Made by a program: the position numbers and the translations under genes
DNA from: an uncultured Eubacteriales bacterium
GTDB taxonomy: Bacteria; Bacillota; Clostridia; Peptostreptococcales; Anaerovoracaceae
NCBI GenBank assembly: GCA_902772685.1
Contig: CACYBO010000225.1
Coordinates: forward strand, 1-16,564
Length of the DNA stretch: 16,564 nt
Direction: 5' to 3'
Shown here: positions 1-8,087 of the stretch, piece after piece
Layout: every line of letters begins with the position of its first letter
Numbering within the stretch: position 1 is the first letter of the stretch
The notes under the pieces: model-generated
What the model was told of the DNA's origin: nothing
What the model saw: only the letters and a program-made list of their open reading frames with translations
Database searches by the model: none

Positions 1-3000
1 AATATTACCATTGATGGCTGTGAGTTTGCCGGCGAGGGTACGACTACAGTCGCGTTCCGTACCGCATCCGGTGCCGGTGGTAAAAATATAACGCTGAAGA
101 ATAATACAGTGGCAGGCGGTCACAGTTTTGCCCAGCTCACCGGAGTCACAGATCTGACGATTACCGGGAATATGGTTACGGGCGTTAAGAACGGCATCAA
201 TATCAGTGGAGGTACCGGAACAGCTACCATTACAGGGAACACGGTAACGGCAAACGCTGAGGAAGGATATACGATTCGCCTCAAAGATGCCAATTCATCC
301 ACAGCAACGCTGGAAGATAATACTCTCAGCGGAGGCGAGGGTATAATAAACGCCGCAACTGGAGACGCAACCATTACGATTAACAGCGGAACATATACAG
401 GACCGCTGACAACCAGTGGAAACGGAACAATCACAGTAACCGGCGGCACATTCTCCGAAAAGGTGCCAAAAGCAGATATCGCACCAGGATATGAATGTGT
501 CAAGGACGGCGATGTCTACGTAGTCCAGAAGAAGGCGCCGGTAGCAGTTATAGACGAGACCGAGTTCCTTTCCCTGCAGGAAGCTGTCGCTGCTGCAGAG
601 AATGGCGATGTGATTAAAGTGATTGCTGACATCACAGTCGAAGCAGCAGATAGTCCAATAACGGTTCCAGCGAACAAAGACATCACACTGGATTTGAATG
701 GACATAAGGTCTCCATGAACAAGGAAGAGGCTGAAGCCAGCAAGCTGATAGAAAACAAAGGGACATTAACAATCAATGACGGCGTCGGTACCGGTGAGTT
801 GTACGTCAGTGCTGATGAGCCATGGATCTACAGTGCCGCAAATCCGGGCGGTTATGCCAACGATCTTATTTCCAACAGCGGAACTCTGACAGTTAACGGC
901 GGCAAGCTGTATAACGCAGGGTTAGGTTCCGCCTGCTACGCGATAGATAACTTCTCCTCCGGAGTAGTAACGATCAACGGCGGAACGATCGACGCGGCAA
1001 AATCAAGCGCCATCAGGATGTTCTTCAACAACAACGGCAAGATCACTGTGAACGACGGAACGATCGGACACTATAATTCTGAGGAGGATTACTCCTATAT
1101 GGGTATTCAGGTCCAGTCCGGGACTGTTGAAGCCGTATTGAACGGCGGAACCATTGACGGAGAGTATTCGTTCTATGCCGGCGGCGGCGGTACGTATTCC
1201 ATCACCGGGGGTGAATATCCGGGTGATGTTGGCTTCACCGGCATCCTTACCGGCGATCAGGTCGATATCAGCGGCGGTGTGTTCTACGAATGGGTCGGTA
1301 GTTTTGGCGATGCTAAGATTATATCCGGCGGATCATTTGCTAAAAAAACGAATAAAAAGCTGAATGATTACTGCAAAGAAGGGTTCATCGCCGTTCCGGA
1401 TAAGGAACACGATGATATGTATATAGTAAAGGAAGGCGTGTTTGTAGCTCAAGTCGGCGATCAGAAGTATGAAACATTTGAAGAAGCTGTTGAAGCGCGC
1501 ACAAGCAACAATGAAGTAATAACACTTCTTGCAAATATTTCTGAGCCATACTCAATGGCATTGGGTGATGTGCTGAAAATCAAGAAGGACAGCAAGACAA
1601 TTACGATCAAAGGCCCAGTAGGTCCGTATGTCCTTCTGAGCTCTACACCTGTTGAAGGTGTAATTACTTACTCCGTTGTTGAAGCAGATATCGAATATAC
1701 TGCTGCAAACGGCACGGTATCCTACAAAGAGTGGAAAAATACCGTTGTTTCTACCAACGGAACATATAAGCTTCTCAAGGATGTCACTGCTACTGCAAGG
1801 ATCGTCCCAGGGACGATGATAAGCAATGCAACGATTGATCTGAACGGACATACGCTGACATCAACAGCTACTGATACAGCTTTCCTGCTTAGCAGAAATG
1901 GAACAGAGACTACCCACAAATTATTTAAGGTCATTGATACAAGTGATAATAAAGGCGGAAAAGTAATAGTAAATCCTTCTGCAGATAAAGCATTCCAGGT
2001 TTCCGAGAAATACAATGATGTTGTCATTGGAGAAGGCGTTACGATCGAAGGCGGATGCGTTGCACTGCTTTCAGAGAACGATACGCTTACAGTCAACGGC
2101 ACCATCAACGGAGGCGATGACTTCGCTGTTGTAACAAACGGCGGTACGACAAAGAATGCGACGATCAATATCAATGAAGGCGCAGTTCTCACTTCAAATG
2201 GAACAGCGGTCTACCTGCCTGGTACTGGAACGACAACTGTTTCCGGCGGAACGATCACTGGTACTACCGGAATCTATCAGAAATCCGGCGAGCTTGTGAT
2301 TACAGGCGGAACAATCACCGGAAATGGCGAAAAGAAAGAATACACATATAACGATAACGGCTGCAACGCAACAGGCGATGCTGTCGTGATCGATAACTGC
2401 GGCTATCCTGGCGGTGATCCTGTTACATCGATTACCGGTGGAACATTTATAAGTGAAAACGCCAGCCCTGTTGGAAGCTATGCTTATCCGGCAGAAGGAA
2501 CTGATGCCAAAACACCGATTGGAGGAATTATCTCAGGCGGAAAATTCAGCAATAACGATATCGTTAAAGACGTTCTGGCTGAAGGTAAAACACTCAAGAA
2601 GGCTGAAGATGATTATTACGTCGTTGTGGACGAGGTCACTGTGACCTTCGATTCAGACGGAGGTTCAGCTGTTGAACCTCAGAAAGTTGCCTCCGGCGAT
2701 AAAGCCGTAGAACCTGAGGACCCGACTAAGGACGATGCAGTCTTCAGGGGTTGGTTCAAGGGAGACACGAAGTATGACTTCGATACCGCTGTGACAGAAA
2801 ACATCACGCTCAAGGCACATTGGGCTGACGTGGTTGCAGTGATTGGAGATAAGCAGTTCGCAAGCCTGGGTGAAGCAGTAGAAGCAGCAAAGGCAGGCGA
2901 CACCATTACAGTAGTTAAGAATATCGATATAGCAGCAGGAGAAGAGATTGTCATCGATAAGAAGCTGACGCTCGACCTCAATGGAAAAACAATCAACCAT

Positions 3001-6000
3001 GTTGCTGAGTACACGAAAGATGCATATGTAGATCTCATCGAGGTTATAGGAACCGGGGATCTGACGATCACCGGCAACGGAACCATCAATGGCGTTGCGA
3101 ACGGAGACGTTTGTGACGGTAAGGCTATCATCGTTGTCGACGGCGGTAAGCTGACAGTTCTGAACGGAACGATCACTGCGACCGGCGAAGGTTCGGATGG
3201 AATGTACGGCGCGTATGTACTGAAAGGCGGCACAGCAGTCTTTGGAACAGAGAACGGCGGACCGGAAATCACATCCCACTTCGCAGCAATCGGAACGAAC
3301 AATACAACAAAACCGGCAACGATTACAGTGAACGGCGGAACATATACTGCAAATGCTGTTCCTGCAAATGGCAACTGGTGGTCATACTTCTGCGCGCCGA
3401 TCTATGCGGCTTCAAGCGGAGACTACACCATCAAGGGCGGAACGTTCAATGGTTACTATGGAGTATCCAGCAGATATGCGAATGTCGAACAGTCAATGAG
3501 CATTGAAGGGGGAACGTTTAACGCGAGCTCCGGTACGGATGTATTTGTAGATGTCGTTACAGGTTCTGACGGAGAGGCAGACCGCCGTATCGTCTCCTAT
3601 ACAGATGAGCTTACAGTTCCTGAAGGATATGCATGGGCCAAGGAAGGTGACGTGTATGTCCTGCAGACACCGCTTGACTTAGCAAAAACTGCGGCAATTA
3701 ACGAACTGAATGAGGTGGATGTAGATGCATATATTGAATCACATCAGTACAAAGTCCACAGACTGATAGAAGCAGCGAAGGCGGATGTCGAAGCAGCAGA
3801 ATCAATCGATGAAGTAAATGAGATCATGGAGAAGTTCAACTCCGATCTTAAGAACTACACGACTCTTGCGGAAGCAAAGGAAGAAGCAAAGGAAGAACTT
3901 GCAAACTATAAGAAGGACGTTGAGTTTGCGGATGCTGACGCCAGGGATGCCATCGTCGACGAATATAAGGACGCGATTGACGCGGCGCCAACAGCTAATG
4001 CAGTCAACAAAGCGCTTGCTGAAGCCAAGAAGGCAATCGATGAACTGCCTACAAAGGACATGGATGACAAGGCAAAAGCAAAGAAAGCGCTTGAAGATGC
4101 AATCACAGCAGCAAATGCAGCCCTTGCAGAAGACGAGTATACCGCCGAGACTGTGGCAGCAGTAGAAGCGGCCATCGCAGAAGCTCAGGAAGTACTCAAC
4201 GACAACGAGGCAACGACGAGACAGTACAACAAGGCCAAAGAGGCCATTGAAAGCGCTGTTGAAGCACTTGTAAAACAGTCAGATGCAGATGCTCAGGCAC
4301 TTGCAGAAGATAAGGCAAAAGCAAAGGCGGCACTTGAGGAGTACAAGGATCCTGCAGATTACAGAGATGAAGAGAAGGCAGAACTCGCGGAAGCAGTTGC
4401 GGACGGCATCAGTGCAATCGATGCAGCAACGACTCCGGAAGAGGTTGTCGCAGCACTTGCAGCAGCCAAGGAGCAGATCGACGGACTGAAGACAGCGGCA
4501 GAGTATGCTGCAGAAGAAGCGGCGGCTGACGATCAGGCACTTGCACAAGCAAAGGAAGCCGCTTTGGCAGAACTCGCGGGGTACAAGGACCCTGCAGATT
4601 ACAGAGATGCAGAAAAACTTGCTATGAGAGTCATCAAGGCTGAAGGAAGAGAAGCAATCAAGGATGCATCAACACCTGATGAAGTTGCAACAGCACTTGC
4701 AGCAGCAAAGGCTGAGCTGGATGAACTCAAGACGGCAGCCAAGTATGAAGAAGAAGAAGCGGCAGCTGCAGCGGAAGAGGCAGCCCAGGCGCTTGCTGAC
4801 GCTAAGGAAGCAGCAAACGCTGCATTAGACAACTACGTAACTGATGAGAACCTTGCCAAGTACAAAGATACAGAGGCACAGGAAATCAGAGGCATTGTTG
4901 AAGAAGCGAAGGCGGCAGTTGCAGAAGCAACAACACCGGAAGACGTCGCGCAGATTCTCGATGATGTCAGCAACAGCATCAAGGATATTCCTACGGACGA
5001 GGATTACGACGATACAGATGCTAAAGCACTGAAGGATGCGCAGACAGCAGCAGTAAAAGCGATCAATGAAAAACTGACGGATGCACAGGATAAGATTTCA
5101 GACGCTGATAAGAGTGCAGCTGCAACTGCAGCGATGAGTGCAAAGGTAGACGCACTTACAGCAACAACGCCTGAACAGGCCGCGGCAGCAGCAGAGAACT
5201 TTGCTCAGCTTATTGACGACATGATTGCATCTAAGGAAGCAGCTGACAGAGCGCTTGCTGAAGCCAAAGAAACTGCAAATGCTGCATTAGACAACTACGT
5301 AACTGATGAGAACCTTGCTAAGTACAGGGATGCAGAGAAGCAGACTATCAAGGATACTGTAGCGGAAGCAAAGGCAGCAGTAGCGGCAGCAACTACACCT
5401 GAGGATGTCAATAAGGCGCTCTCAGATGCACAGAAGGCAATTAGTGCAGTGAAGACGGATGAACAACTCACCAATGAGGAGAAGGAAGCACAGAAAAAGG
5501 CAGCAGACCCAACGAAGCAGATGGGAAGTGACGGAACAGCTTTAGGTAAGGGAGCGTCCGCCGAAGCAGCCGACAAGGCCATCACCTCAATGAAAAATGA
5601 CAAAGACCCTGCCGGATCTGCATTTGGAGTACTGAAACTGAGAAGCACGAAGCAGGGCAAGAAATCAGTAACTCTGAAATGGAGCAAGCCGTCAGGCGCT
5701 GTCAAGTATGTGCTCTACGGCAATAAGTGCGGCAAGGCCAACAAGATGAAGAAGCTGGCTACGACAAAGAGCAGCAAATACACGGTCAAGAAAGCTGTCA
5801 AGAAACTGGCGAAGGGTAAGAATTACAAGTTTATCCTCGTCGCACTGGATAAGAACAACAAGGTTGTTTCCACATCCAAGGTGGTTCACGTTGCTACTTC
5901 CGGCACTAAGTTAGGTAACTACAAGAGTGTGAAGGTCAGCAAGAAGGTCATCACGAATGCCAAGAAGATCAAGAAGGGTAAGACTCTGAAGCTTGGCGCG

Positions 6001-6186
6001 AAGGCAGTTCCGGTTTCCAAGAAGAAGGTAGCGAAGCATGTTGGACTGCGTTATGAAACGACCAACAAGAAGATTGCAACAGTTTCTTCAAAAGGTACGA
6101 TAAAGGCCATCAACAAGGGCACCTGCTACGTCTACGCATATGCGCAGAACGGTGTCTTCAAGAAGATCAAGGTAATCGTTAAATAA
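1..6186 (+). CDS. Giant secreted beta-helix / helical-repeat surface protein (5' end missing)
   Basis: The reading frame is open from base 1, so the N-terminus and any signal peptide lie outside the window; 2061 residues are visible. A GTG at 109 is inside the protein and is not a start. Order of domains in visible residues: parallel beta-helix repeats (1-177); three further modules starting near 181, 481 and 944, each opening with a 'VxVIxDxxFxSLxEAVxAA'-like strand-helix and a LDLNGH/LDLNGK motif and ending in a '(D/E)GDVYVV'-like strand; one InlB B-repeat (879-942, typical FDSDGG...GW...W spacing); an Ala/Lys/Glu-rich alpha-helical array (1223-1837) with a FIVAR-like unit; and a Lys-rich FN3-like plus Big2-like C-terminus (1844-2061). 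There is no LPXTG, membrane anchor or catalytic motif. By family it is an adhesin-like cell-surface protein. Adhesion and the ligand are inference. The nearest downstream signal is a strong terminator. Confidence 0.9.
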   Translation, partial: NITIDGCEFAGEGTTTVAFRTASGAGGKNITLKNNTVAGGHSFAQLTGVTDLTITGNMVTGVKNGINISGGTGTATITGNTVTANAEEGYTIRLKDANSSTATLEDNTLSGGEGIINAATGDATITINSGTYTGPLTTSGNGTITVTGGTFSEKVPKADIAPGYECVKDGDVYVVQKKAPVAVIDETEFLSLQEAVAAAENGDVIKVIADITVEAADSPITVPANKDITLDLNGHKVSMNKEEAEASKLIENKGTLTINDGVGTGELYVSADEPWIYSAANPGGYANDLISNSGTLTVNGGKLYNAGLGSACYAIDNFSSGVVTINGGTIDAAKSSAIRMFFNNNGKITVNDGTIGHYNSEEDYSYMGIQVQSGTVEAVLNGGTIDGEYSFYAGGGGTYSITGGEYPGDVGFTGILTGDQVDISGGVFYEWVGSFGDAKIISGGSFAKKTNKKLNDYCKEGFIAVPDKEHDDMYIVKEGVFVAQVGDQKYETFEEAVEARTSNNEVITLLANISEPYSMALGDVLKIKKDSKTITIKGPVGPYVLLSSTPVEGVITYSVVEADIEYTAANGTVSYKEWKNTVVSTNGTYKLLKDVTATARIVPGTMISNATIDLNGHTLTSTATDTAFLLSRNGTETTHKLFKVIDTSDNKGGKVIVNPSADKAFQVSEKYNDVVIGEGVTIEGGCVALLSENDTLTVNGTINGGDDFAVVTNGGTTKNATININEGAVLTSNGTAVYLPGTGTTTVSGGTITGTTGIYQKSGELVITGGTITGNGEKKEYTYNDNGCNATGDAVVIDNCGYPGGDPVTSITGGTFISENASPVGSYAYPAEGTDAKTPIGGIISGGKFSNNDIVKDVLAEGKTLKKAEDDYYVVVDEVTVTFDSDGGSAVEPQKVASGDKAVEPEDPTKDDAVFRGWFKGDTKYDFDTAVTENITLKAHWADVVAVIGDKQFASLGEAVEAAKAGDTITVVKNIDIAAGEEIVIDKKLTLDLNGKTINHVAEYTKDAYVDLIEVIGTGDLTITGNGTINGVANGDVCDGKAIIVVDGGKLTVLNGTITATGEGSDGMYGAYVLKGGTAVFGTENGGPEITSHFAAIGTNNTTKPATITVNGGTYTANAVPANGNWWSYFCAPIYAASSGDYTIKGGTFNGYYGVSSRYANVEQSMSIEGGTFNASSGTDVFVDVVTGSDGEADRRIVSYTDELTVPEGYAWAKEGDVYVLQTPLDLAKTAAINELNEVDVDAYIESHQYKVHRLIEAAKADVEAAESIDEVNEIMEKFNSDLKNYTTLAEAKEEAKEELANYKKDVEFADADARDAIVDEYKDAIDAAPTANAVNKALAEAKKAIDELPTKDMDDKAKAKKALEDAITAANAALAEDEYTAETVAAVEAAIAEAQEVLNDNEATTRQYNKAKEAIESAVEALVKQSDADAQALAEDKAKAKAALEEYKDPADYRDEEKAELAEAVADGISAIDAATTPEEVVAALAAAKEQIDGLKTAAEYAAEEAAADDQALAQAKEAALAELAGYKDPADYRDAEKLAMRVIKAEGREAIKDASTPDEVATALAAAKAELDELKTAAKYEEEEAAAAAEEAAQALADAKEAANAALDNYVTDENLAKYKDTEAQEIRGIVEEAKAAVAEATTPEDVAQILDDVSNSIKDIPTDEDYDDTDAKALKDAQTAAVKAINEKLTDAQDKISDADKSAAATAAMSAKVDALTATTPEQAAAAAENFAQLIDDMIASKEAADRALAEAKETANAALDNYVTDENLAKYRDAEKQTIKDTVAEAKAAVAAATTPEDVNKALSDAQKAISAVKTDEQLTNEEKEAQKKAADPTKQMGSDGTALGKGASAEAADKAITSMKNDKDPAGSAFGVLKLRSTKQGKKSVTLKWSKPSGAVKYVLYGNKCGKANKMKKLATTKSSKYTVKKAVKKLAKGKNYKFILVALDKNNKVVSTSKVVHVATSGTKLGNYKSVKVSKKVITNAKKIKKGKTLKLGAKAVPVSKKKVAKHVGLRYETTNKKIATVSSKGTIKAINKGTCYVYAYAQNGVFKKIKVIVK
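4819..4856 (+). repeat. 38-bp perfect direct repeat, copy 1
   Basis: These 38 bases recur without change at 5281-5318, 462 bp (154 codons, in frame) downstream. They encode the AALDNYVTDENLA segment of two helical units. Flanking DNA is similar but diverged, so the repeat marks a more recent duplication or gene conversion within the array. Confidence 0.9.
5281..5318 (+). repeat. 38-bp perfect direct repeat, copy 2
   Basis: Second copy of the 4819-4856 repeat. Recombination between the copies would delete or add 154 codons in frame. Confidence 0.9.
5530..6183 (+). repeat. Shared C-terminal module, copy in the giant surface protein
   Basis: This 218-residue module ends the giant protein and is homologous along its length to 15414-16082 at the end of the CAP-domain protein. 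It runs: a DGT.LG.GAS...AI..MKND.DPAGS linker, an FN3-like domain with YGN.CGK.NKMKKLAT, then a Big2-like domain ending KGTCYVYAYAQNG. Two Cys are conserved in both copies (visible residues 1910 and 2042). The last 95 residues are about one quarter lysine (25 of 95). The two copies differ at many synonymous codon positions, so this is an old duplication kept under protein-level constraint. Confidence 0.9.
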
Positions 6187-6240
6187 GACATCTTAGCAGT
6201 CTGCTGCAGGCAGCAGATTAAAAAGAACAAACAGAAGACA

Positions 6241-6278
6241 GGGGGTTCGGAATCATATCAATCCGGATCCTCTTTTCT
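6241..6278 (+). terminator. Intrinsic terminator after the giant surface protein
   Basis: Bases 6241-6251 pair with 6262-6272 as an uninterrupted 11-bp stem with three G-U wobbles and a 10-base loop (6252-6261), followed at once by TTTTCT (6273-6278). It lies 55 bases after the stop codon. A smaller stem (6200-6206 with 6211-6217) sits between stop and terminator and has no T-tract. Confidence 0.75.
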
Positions 6279-6293
6279 GGTAAAAGAGGCAAT

Positions 6294-6322
6294 TTTACAA
6301 ACAGTTATTACATATTTATGAT
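6294..6322 (+). promoter_or_regulatory. Sigma-A-type promoter for galE
   Basis: TTTACA at 6294-6299 (5 of 6 to TTGACA), a 17-base spacer, and TATGAT at 6317-6322 (5 of 6 to TATAAT). A start site about 7 bases past the -10 box would be near 6329, only about five bases before the galE ATG. Confidence 0.65.
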
Positions 6323-6334
6323 ATATTTATGATA
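6313..6334 (+). repeat. Tandem 11-bp repeat across the galE -10 box and start
   Basis: The 11-mer TATTTATGATA occurs twice back to back (6313-6323 and 6324-6334). Each copy contains TATGAT, so the second creates a duplicate -10 box at 6328-6333 that touches the start codon. Confidence 0.9.
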
Positions 6335-7338
6335 TGAAGAAAATACTACTTACCGGCGGTACGGGATTCATCGGCTCCCACACCGCTGTAGAACTTATTG
6401 AATCAGGATTTGACGCAGTCATCGCAGACAACCTAGCCAATAGTGAGGTATCTGTGATTGATCGTGTTGAGCAGATCACCGGCAGGAGACCGGCGTTTTA
6501 TCATGCCGATGTGACAGATCCGGAAGCTGTAGAAAGGATTTTCTCGGAGCAGGAGATCGATGCTGTAGTCCACTTTGCCGGATTAAAAGCAGTGGGCGAG
6601 TCGGTTGAGAAGCCGCTGACGTATTACCACAACAATCTGGGGGCGACACTGACGCTGCTCGAGGCTATGAAAAAGCATCAGGCAAAGCAGTTCATATTCA
6701 GCTCTTCAGCGACGGTGTACAGTCTTGTGGACGAGGTGCCGTTCACAGAGGAATCCGGACCATTGGGATGTACAAATCCATATGGCTGGACGAAGTACAT
6801 GATCGAGCAGATTCTGAAGGATGTAGCAGCAGCTGATCCGGACATGTCCGTGGTGCTTTTGCGGTATTTTAATCCTGTCGGGGCACATGAGTCCGGGCTG
6901 ATAGGAGAGAAGCCCGCAGGCGTGCCGAACAATCTGATGCCATACATTCAGCAGGTCGCGCAGGGAATCCGCCCACAGCTGAATGTCTTTGGAAATGATT
7001 ATCCGACCCATGACGGAACAGGGGTGAGGGATTACATCCATGTGGTAGATCTGGCGAAAGGTCATGTGGCGGCGCTGAAGTATGCCCGGACCCATAAGGG
7101 CTGCGAGGTGTTCAACCTGGGGACCGGCTGCGGATACAGCGTGCTGGATTTGGTGAAGACCTTTGAGCGCGTGAATGGTGTTGAGATTCCTTATGAGATC
7201 GTCGGCAGGCGTGCCGGGGATATCGCCACTTGCTATGCGGATACCGCAAAGGCCGAGAGGATGCTTGGCTGGAAGGCGGAGAAGGGCATCGAAGAGATGT
7301 GCCGGGACGCGTGGCGGTGGCAGAAGAACCAAGAGTAA
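6334..7338 (+). CDS. galE: UDP-glucose 4-epimerase
   Basis: A cytoplasmic NAD-dependent short-chain dehydrogenase/reductase that interconverts UDP-glucose and UDP-galactose (Leloir pathway and supply of UDP-Gal for surface glycans). It has 334 residues, close to the 338 of E. coli GalE. Visible: Rossmann motif TGGTGFIG at 7-14, NAG-like FAGLKAVGES near 81-90, SSSATVY at 123-129 with the catalytic Ser at 125, the YxxxK pair Y150/K154 (PYGWTK), RYFNPVGAHESG, and DYIHVVDLAKGH. The ATG at 6334 is the only start that keeps the complete Rossmann strand; a stop lies in frame at 6319. No Shine-Dalgarno sequence precedes it, in contrast to other genes here. It appears monocistronic: a terminator lies upstream and about 120 bases without a gene follow. 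Some paralogues epimerise UDP-GlcNAc; the sequence alone does not exclude that. Confidence 0.93.
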   Translation: MKKILLTGGTGFIGSHTAVELIESGFDAVIADNLANSEVSVIDRVEQITGRRPAFYHADVTDPEAVERIFSEQEIDAVVHFAGLKAVGESVEKPLTYYHNNLGATLTLLEAMKKHQAKQFIFSSSATVYSLVDEVPFTEESGPLGCTNPYGWTKYMIEQILKDVAAADPDMSVVLLRYFNPVGAHESGLIGEKPAGVPNNLMPYIQQVAQGIRPQLNVFGNDYPTHDGTGVRDYIHVVDLAKGHVAALKYARTHKGCEVFNLGTGCGYSVLDLVKTFERVNGVEIPYEIVGRRAGDIATCYADTAKAERMLGWKAEKGIEEMCRDAWRWQKNQE

Positions 7339-7487
7339 GAGTGAGGTCAGGGATATGTGCATCGACGCAGCGGGAGTGCTGTGCGGGGTAATGGTGGTTT
7401 AGTTGTGGCGGATGATAAAAAGGAGAAACGAGTCTGTAAATATGTAGAGGATTCGCGCTATGAAATAAGATAAAAAGAGTATTAAAA

Positions 7488-8039
7488 GTGACATTCATCG
7501 CTGCACTTATGATTGCAGGGATAACGGCGTTTTCGGGTCTTGCATTTGCAGAGCAGCTTGACGGCATCGATCAGATTACGAGTGACAGCAACAGATGGGA
7601 TCTGAGAGATGCCTGTATGCAGTACGGGGATTACACCGTCGAATATGTCAATAACAAAAGTGTTGGAACGGCAAAAGTTATATTCAGAGGAATCGGGAAT
7701 TTCAAAGGCACAAAGACAGAAACATTTAAGATCAACAAGCGGAACAATACTCTGACCGCCGAAGGTAAGAAGATCACCGTTAACAAGTCTGCCGTAAAGA
7801 AAAAGAACAAGAAAATCACGCGGAAAAAAGCGATCACAGTCAGCAAGGCAATCGGCAAAGTCACATATAAGAAAGCCAGCGGCAACAAGAAGTTAACCGT
7901 CGCCAAGAATGGAACCATCACCATCAGAAAAGGTCTGTCCAAAGGGACGTACACCTTAAAAGTTAAAGTCACCGCAGCCGGAAACAGTACCTACAAAGCC
8001 AAGACCAAAACAGTTGCAGTGAAGATCAAAGTGAAATAG
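7488..8039 (+). CDS. Small secreted Ig-like protein, start probably damaged
   Basis: The only standard in-frame start is GTG at 7488, which gives 183 residues beginning directly in the hydrophobic core of a signal peptide (cleavage likely after GLAFA). The charged n-region seems to lie upstream. ATG at 7460, with AGAGG nine bases before it, reads MK and then stops; removing one T at 7466 would join it to this frame as MKKIKRVLKV plus the core. The mature part begins abruptly within an Ig-like repeat: YGDYTVEYVNNKSVG...GIGNFKGT...F.I matches the second half of the DYTVSYRDN...GIGEYSG repeat in the CAP-domain protein, while its expected first half is missing. A Lys-rich beta domain of about 95 residues follows. 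It may be a decayed remnant of a larger surface protein, or a small exported protein using the GTG. It lies 48 bases before the glp-like operon without a clear terminator. Confidence 0.6.
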   Translation: MTFIAALMIAGITAFSGLAFAEQLDGIDQITSDSNRWDLRDACMQYGDYTVEYVNNKSVGTAKVIFRGIGNFKGTKTETFKINKRNNTLTAEGKKITVNKSAVKKKNKKITRKKAITVSKAIGKVTYKKASGNKKLTVAKNGTITIRKGLSKGTYTLKVKVTAAGNSTYKAKTKTVAVKIKVK

Positions 8040-8073
8040 GGTATCATGGTCTTGCATAATTTGCAGAAGACAT

Positions 8074-8080
8074 AAAGGAG
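8074..8080 (+). promoter_or_regulatory. Ribosome binding site of the glp-like operon
   Basis: AAAGGAG, seven bases before the ATG at 8088. It fixes the start of the first oxidoreductase. Confidence 0.8.
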
Positions 8081-8087
8081 AAACACA

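Larger units (their letters stand above)
3667..5510 (+). repeat. Alpha-helical repeat array inside the giant surface protein
   Basis: About seven divergent helical units lie in tandem. Five can be phased by a conserved loop 'A(T/S)TP(E/D)': its central Thr codons are at 4432, 4672, 4933, 5167 and 5395, giving unit lengths of 80, 87, 78 and 76 codons. Two earlier, weaker units lie near 3796 and 3985. The stretch 4066-4278 has the FIVAR pattern (YT...V..AI..A..VL....AT......A...I..AV..LV). Composition is rich in Ala, Lys, Glu and Asp with almost no aromatics, as in rod-like stalks. A stalk that lifts the beta-helix head off the cell is an inference. Confidence 0.75.

Noticed and set aside
109..111. 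GTG at 109 as the start of the giant surface protein
   Set aside because: The same frame is open back to base 1 and codes for matching beta-helix sequence, with no ribosome binding site before 109.
2665..3374. Long minus-strand frames across the surface-protein and operon genes
   Set aside because: They lie opposite well-supported genes, have no recognisable domains or ribosome binding sites, and reflect codon bias of the + strand genes.
6269..6289. Perfect 8-bp hairpin (CCTCTTTT / AAAAGAGG) as a second terminator or antiterminator
   Set aside because: It uses the 3' arm and T-tract of the upstream terminator but is completed only after that T-tract is transcribed, and has just a short T-run after it. 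No evidence for an attenuator ahead of galE, which has its own promoter downstream.
7354..7402. 15-codon ORF between galE and the small secreted protein
   Set aside because: No convincing ribosome binding site and no recognisable product; it is the tail of a longer shadow frame of galE.
8031..8060. Promoter before the glp-like operon (GTGAAA, 18 bases, CATAAT)
   Set aside because: Weak match at both boxes; in this sequence such matches occur by chance. The operon promoter could equally lie upstream of 7488.
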